Source of the DNA: Caribbeanibacter sp964518305
GTDB lineage: Bacteria > Gemmatimonadota > Gemmatimonadetes > Palauibacterales > Palauibacteraceae
Reading direction: 5' to 3'
NCBI GenBank assembly: GCA_964518305.1
Contig: CAZFDK010000036.1
Coordinates: forward strand, 1 to 26,605
Length of the DNA: 26,605 nt
In this document: positions 22,762 through 26,605 of the stretch, in pieces
How the letters are laid out: the number at the start of each line of letters is the position of its first letter
Position numbering within the stretch: the stretch's first letter is position 1
Notes under the pieces: model-generated
Told to the model about the DNA's origin: nothing
Database searches by the model: none
What the model saw: only the letters and a program-made list of their open reading frames with translations
Made by a program: the position numbers and the translations under genes

Positions 22762-24569
22762 CCTTTCTCGACTGGCTCATCGTCGGCGGCTACCTGGCCG
22801 CCGCGGTGGGGATCGGGGTCGCCATGGCGCGGCGCGGCGGCCGATCCGTGCTGGACTACTTCGTCAGCGGCCGCTCCCTGCCCTGGTGGCTGGCCGGCAC
22901 CTCCATGGTGGCCACCACCTTCGCCGTGGACACCCCGCTGGCGGTGACGGAGCTGGTGGTCCAGCACGGAGTGGCCGGCAACTGGCTGTGGTGGAACCTG
23001 CTGATGAGCGGCATGCTCACGGTCTTCTTCTACGCCCGGCTCTGGCGCCGGGCGGAGGTGATGACCGACGTGGAGTTCACGGAGATCCGTTACTCCGGTA
23101 AGCCCGCTGCCCTGCTCCGCGGCTTCCGCGCCCTCTACCTGGCCGTGCCCATCAACCTGATCGTGATGGGCTGGGTGAACCTGGCCATGGCGGAGGTCCT
23201 GGCCGTCACGCTGGAGGTGCCCCGGCTCTGGGCCCTGGGCATCTGTTTCGCACTGGCCGGAGGCTACGCTCTCCTCTCCGGACTGTGGGGCGTGGTCCTG
23301 GCCGATTTTCTCCAGTTCTTCCTGGCCGTGGGCGGATCCGTCGTGCTGGCCTTCTTCGCCGTGGACGCCGTGGGGGGCATGAGCGCGCTGGCCGCCGGCG
23401 TCCGGGACGCCTTCGGCCCCGGCGCCGAGCCCCTCGCCTTCTTCCCCTCGGGGAACCGTGCGTGGATGCCCGCCATCACCCTGGCCGTGTACCTGGGGGT
23501 GAACTGGTGGGCCTCCTGGTATCCGGGCGCCGAGCCCGGCGGCGGCGGGTATATCGCCCAGCGAATCTTCTCCAGCCGCAGCGAGGAGGACGGCCTCCTG
23601 GCCACCCTGTGGTTCAACGTGGCCCACTACGCTCTCCGCCCCTGGCCGTGGATCCTGGTCGGCCTGGCCACGGTGATCCTCTATCCCGGGCTGGAGAATC
23701 CGCGGCAGGGCTACGTCCGGGCCGTGGTCGACCTCCTGCCGCCGGGGCTCACCGGCGTCATGGTCGCCGCCTTCGCCGCCGCCTACATGTCCACCATCTC
23801 CACCATGCTCAACTGGGGCGCCAGCTACCTGGTGGGCGACATCTACCGGCGCTTCCTGCGCCCGGAAGCCGGGGAGGAGGAGCTGGTCGGCGTGTCGCGT
23901 CTCTCGACCCTGGGGCTGATGGCCGCCAGCCTCGTGGTCACCGCCTTCCTGGGGAGCATCGAGGGGGCGTGGCGCTTCCTGCTGGCCATCGGGGCCGGCA
24001 CCGGGCTGGTGCTGATTCTCCGCTGGTACTGGTGGCGCATCAACGCGTGGTCCGAGATCTCGGCCATGATCGCCTCGCTCGGAGCCAGCCTGTGGCTGTG
24101 GTTCGGCGCCGGGCTGGACCCCGACGTCCCGCGCGAGTGGGCCTGGGTGATGCTCGGCACGGTGGCCGTGTCCACCGTCGTGTGGCTCGCCGTCACCTTC
24201 CTCACCGAGCCCGAAGACGAGGAGACGCTGGTCTCGTTCTACCGCCGTGTCCGGCCCGGCGGTCGGGGCTGGGCCCCCGTGGCGCGGGCGGCGGGCCTCG
24301 AGCCGGAGCCGATTCCGGGGGGCATGATGAACTGGGTGAACTGGCTGGCCGGGGTCCTGGGCGTCTACAGCGTACTCTTCGGCACCGGGAAGGCCCTGTT
24401 CGGAGAATGGGGGGTGGCCGCGCTGTGGTTCACCGCCGGGGCGGTCTCGCTGGGATGGATCGTCCGGAGCCTCCGCTCCGGAGCGGCGCTGGCCGGACCG
24501 CGGCCCGGTGACGAGTCGGCGGAGGCGTCCGCCGGCGGCGATCGCCGTGAGCGCACGGGGACGTCGTGA
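22758..24569 (+). CDS. Sodium:solute symporter (SSS family), first of a coupled pair, amino-sugar uptake inferred
   Basis: This 603-residue inner-membrane Na+ symporter has roughly 13-15 hydrophobic segments. It opens with TFLDWLIVGGYLAAAVGIG and LDYFVSGRSLPWWLAGTSM, the standard SSS N-terminus, and has the Na+-site helix AAYMSTISTMLNWGASY around residues 341-357. It is longer than a minimal SSS carrier because of an extra C-terminal hydrophilic stretch (TEPEDEETLVSFYRRVRPGG) followed by two more membrane segments, as in the vertebrate SGLT-like branch. Translation starts at GTG within the stop of the NagZ-AmiE gene, so it is translationally coupled to it. From context I infer uptake of MurNAc, GlcNAc or their disaccharide; the protein itself does not show which. 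Confidence 0.9.
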   Translation: MTFLDWLIVGGYLAAAVGIGVAMARRGGRSVLDYFVSGRSLPWWLAGTSMVATTFAVDTPLAVTELVVQHGVAGNWLWWNLLMSGMLTVFFYARLWRRAEVMTDVEFTEIRYSGKPAALLRGFRALYLAVPINLIVMGWVNLAMAEVLAVTLEVPRLWALGICFALAGGYALLSGLWGVVLADFLQFFLAVGGSVVLAFFAVDAVGGMSALAAGVRDAFGPGAEPLAFFPSGNRAWMPAITLAVYLGVNWWASWYPGAEPGGGGYIAQRIFSSRSEEDGLLATLWFNVAHYALRPWPWILVGLATVILYPGLENPRQGYVRAVVDLLPPGLTGVMVAAFAAAYMSTISTMLNWGASYLVGDIYRRFLRPEAGEEELVGVSRLSTLGLMAASLVVTAFLGSIEGAWRFLLAIGAGTGLVLILRWYWWRINAWSEISAMIASLGASLWLWFGAGLDPDVPREWAWVMLGTVAVSTVVWLAVTFLTEPEDEETLVSFYRRVRPGGRGWAPVARAAGLEPEPIPGGMMNWVNWLAGVLGVYSVLFGTGKALFGEWGVAALWFTAGAVSLGWIVRSLRSGAALAGPRPGDESAEASAGGDRRERTGTS

Positions 24570-26044
24570 CCCGGCTCACGACGCTGGACCTCGTGGTGCT
24601 CGTGGTTTACCTGGCGGGAATCACGGCCTGGGGCACGTGGCTGGGACGCGATCAGGAGGGGGGGCGGGATTACTTCCTCGGCGGACGGGACCTCCCCTGG
24701 CCCGCCGTGATGCTGTCGGTGGTGGCGACGGAGACCAGCACGCTCACCTTCCTCAGTGTGCCCGGCGTGGCCTATTTCGGGAGCCTGGGCTTCCTGCAGC
24801 TCACGTTCGGCTACCTGGTGGGTCGGATCGGCATCGCGGGGCTGCTCCTGCCCCGCTACTACCGGGGCAAGCTGAGCACCGCCTATCAGCTCCTCGAGGA
24901 GCGCTTCGGCCGGGGAACGCGTCGCTTTACGTCCGGAGTCTTCATGATCACCAGGCTCCTGGCCGACTCCGTGCGCCTGTTTGCCACCGCGATTCCCCTG
25001 GCCCTGATCACGGGGTGGCCCTACTGGGTCTCAATCCTCGTCATCGGGTTCCTGACGCTGACCTACACCTACTTCGGCGGCATCCGGGCGGTGGTGTGGA
25101 TCGACGTCGCGCAGATGGGCCTGTACGTGGTGGGGGCGGTGGCTGCCGCCGTGCTTCTGGAGAGCCTCCTTCCCGGCGGGTGGAGCGGAGCCCTGGCCTC
25201 CGCCGCGGACGCCGGCAAGCTGCAGGTGGTGGACGCAACGGTCGACTTCGGGCGCCCCTACACCCTGTGGGCGGGACTCCTGGGCGGCGCGTTCATCACC
25301 ATGGCCTCCCACGGAGCCGACCAGCTGGTGGTTCAGCGGCTCCTCACCACCCGGAGCCTCCGCTCCGGCCAGCGTGCGCTGGTGGGGAGCGGCGTGCTGG
25401 TCATGGCACAGTTCCTAGTCTTCCTGCTGCTGGGCATCGGGCTCTGGTCGCTGTACGGCGGGCAGGAGATCGCCCGGCCCGACGAGGTGTTCGCCCGCTT
25501 CATCGTGGACCGGATGCCCCCGGGCCTGGCCGGCCTGCTCATCGCCGGCGTCTTCGCCGCCGCCATGTCCAGCCTCTCCTCCTCCCTCAACTCCCTCTCC
25601 TCCGCCGTGGCGTACGACTTCGTGGCACCCGCGGCGGGCGTGGACCGGGACGACCCTCGCCTGCTTCCGGTGGGCCGGTGGGCCACCCTGGCCTGGGCGG
25701 CGGTGCTGGTGGGAGGCGCCGTGCTCTTCATCCCGCTGAGTCGGGACGCCGCCGCCGTCGAGGTGGCCCTGGGCGCGGCCTCACTGACCTACGGCGGGCT
25801 GCTGGGAGGCTTCGCGCTCGCGCTCTTCGTGCCGTCGGCCGGCTCGCGGTCGGCGGTGATCGGGATGGCGGTCGGCGTCGGGGCAGTGGCGGCGGTGTGG
25901 ACGTTCGCCCGGGAAGCGGTGGCATGGCCCTGGTTCGGCGTAATGGGCACGACCATCACGCTGGCGGTGGGTGCGGGGCTGGCCCGGACCGCCGGGGGCG
26001 GCGGCCCCGACCCGGAATCAGAGCACGGAGGAGCCTCCTCGTGA
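24566..26044 (+). CDS. Sodium:solute symporter (SSS family), second of a coupled pair
   Basis: This 492-residue inner-membrane Na+ symporter is of standard length, with about 13 membrane segments. The N-terminus has LDLVVLVVYLAGITAWGTWL and GRDYFLGGRDLPWPAVMLSV. VVATETSTLTFLSVPG follows, and the sodium-site helix AAMSSLSSSLNSLSSAVAYD lies around residues 333-352. It differs clearly from its neighbour in length, loop content and C-terminus, so this is not a recent tandem duplicate. The GTG start overlaps the preceding stop by four bases, and its own stop overlaps the kinase start in the same way. The position suggests a second cell-wall sugar or the released peptide as substrate, which is an inference from context only. 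Confidence 0.9.
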   Translation: MTRLTTLDLVVLVVYLAGITAWGTWLGRDQEGGRDYFLGGRDLPWPAVMLSVVATETSTLTFLSVPGVAYFGSLGFLQLTFGYLVGRIGIAGLLLPRYYRGKLSTAYQLLEERFGRGTRRFTSGVFMITRLLADSVRLFATAIPLALITGWPYWVSILVIGFLTLTYTYFGGIRAVVWIDVAQMGLYVVGAVAAAVLLESLLPGGWSGALASAADAGKLQVVDATVDFGRPYTLWAGLLGGAFITMASHGADQLVVQRLLTTRSLRSGQRALVGSGVLVMAQFLVFLLLGIGLWSLYGGQEIARPDEVFARFIVDRMPPGLAGLLIAGVFAAAMSSLSSSLNSLSSAVAYDFVAPAAGVDRDDPRLLPVGRWATLAWAAVLVGGAVLFIPLSRDAAAVEVALGAASLTYGGLLGGFALALFVPSAGSRSAVIGMAVGVGAVAAVWTFAREAVAWPWFGVMGTTITLAVGAGLARTAGGGGPDPESEHGGASS

Positions 26045-26605
26045 CCGGCCCGGTCTGTGTAGGCGTGGACGGCGGCGGAAGCGGCTCCCGGGCGCGGGCC
26101 GTGGGCCCCGAGGGCGAGCGTCTCGCCCACGAGGAGGGCGGGCCGGCCGCAGTCGACCCCCGGGCCCCCGAGACCGCGGCGCGCCACGTCAGGGATCTCG
26201 CGGAGCGCGTCGTCCGCTCGGCGGGAGGAGAACCGCCGGCGGAAGCGCTGTGCGCAGCGCTGGCCGGCGTGGGGCGGCCGGGCCCACGGGGCGCCGTTGA
26301 GTCGACCCTCCGCCGCTCCGGCGTGGCGCTGGCGGTCGGCGTGGAGACCGATTTCGAGGCCGCCCACCGGGACGCCTTCGGCACCGACGGGAACGGAATC
26401 CTGCTGGTCGCCGGCACCGGATCGGTAGCCCTGGCCCGGGGCTCCGGTCGCGTGACCCGCGCCGGAGGCTGGGGGCCGATCCTGGGCGACGAGGGTGGCG
26501 GGCACGACCTGGGCCGGCGGGCGCTCCGGGCCGTGGCCCGCGCCGCCGACGGCCGGGCGGCTCGCACGATGCTGACCGACCGGATCGTGTCCCGGGCGAA
26601 CGTGG
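26041..26605 (+). CDS. BadF/BadG-type ATPase, N-acetylglucosamine/N-acetylmuramic acid kinase, 5' part only
   Basis: The first 188 residues of a cytoplasmic sugar kinase of the ASKHA fold are present; the gene runs off the right edge. CVGVDGGGSGSRARAV (residues 6-21, D10) is the first phosphate loop. VETDFEAAHRDAF contains D104, the position of the catalytic Asp in related GlcNAc kinases. ILLVAGTGSVALAR (120-133) is the second phosphate loop. AGGWGPILGDEGGGHDLGRR (141-160) is the signature of the BadF/BadG family branch that holds bacterial GlcNAc kinases and MurK. The GTG start overlaps the stop of the second symporter (GTGA). In this context it most likely phosphorylates incoming MurNAc and/or GlcNAc at the 6 position (1-phosphorylation is known in clostridial MurK). 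Specificity is unproven. Confidence 0.85.
   Translation, partial: MTGPVCVGVDGGGSGSRARAVGPEGERLAHEEGGPAAVDPRAPETAARHVRDLAERVVRSAGGEPPAEALCAALAGVGRPGPRGAVESTLRRSGVALAVGVETDFEAAHRDAFGTDGNGILLVAGTGSVALARGSGRVTRAGGWGPILGDEGGGHDLGRRALRAVARAADGRAARTMLTDRIVSRANV

Noticed and set aside
1..26605. Mobile element, prophage, defence island or CRISPR array.
   Set aside because: No transposase, integrase, terminal inverted repeat, attachment site, tRNA or regularly spaced repeat was seen, and base composition looks even across the window.

Overview
The window is about 26.6 kb of very GC-rich DNA, close to 70% by eye, packed with genes for cell-surface proteins. It carries a SusC/SusD pair, a carboxypeptidase-regulatory-domain protein ending in a TonB plug, a long Asp-box (BNR) repeat exoprotein and several lipoproteins. 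SusC/SusD in such GC-rich DNA, with many GTG starts, points to a Gemmatimonadota-like Gram-negative rather than a typical Bacteroidota. That assignment is an inference from gene content and composition, since there is no rRNA or other phylogenetic marker here. No tRNA, rRNA, CRISPR array, transposase or integrase was seen.

Layout: (a) 2-1141, the 3' part of a sodium:solute symporter gene, convergent with an M20 metallopeptidase (1156-2394, minus). (b) 2513-5345, a plus-strand pair: a small predicted outer-membrane beta-barrel and a lipoprotein with an IPT/TIG domain and an HExxH protease-like domain. A 12-bp perfect hairpin follows. (c) 5403-6627, a small zinc-ribbon protein (minus) divergent from a LOG-family protein (plus). 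(d) 6821-9871, the secreted Asp-box repeat protein, ending at two hairpins that face an opposing lipoprotein gene. (e) 9939-16513, a minus-strand surface-protein block: SusC, SusD, then after a 326-bp gap a CPR/plug protein without a barrel and a small lipoprotein. (f) 16816-18180, an aldehyde dehydrogenase of succinate-semialdehyde dehydrogenase type, divergent from susC. (g) 18265-26605, a peptidoglycan amino-sugar locus.

The last block is the most interesting. A NamZ-type (DUF1343, GH171) lipoprotein is divergent from a four-gene operon: a secreted fusion of a NagZ-type GH3 hexosaminidase and an AmiE-like serine hydrolase, two different SSS symporters, and a BadF/BadG-type amino-sugar kinase cut by the window end. 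All three internal operon junctions are 4-base GTGA stop/start overlaps. The gene content parallels the Bacillus subtilis MurNAc cluster (murQ-murR-murP-amiE-nagZ-namZ), with the PTS replaced by Na+ symport plus a cytoplasmic kinase, and with amiE and nagZ fused. The proposed route is extracytoplasmic: stem peptides are cut off, MurNAc and GlcNAc are released one at a time, imported by the symporters and phosphorylated inside. A MurQ-type etherase would be expected just beyond the right edge.
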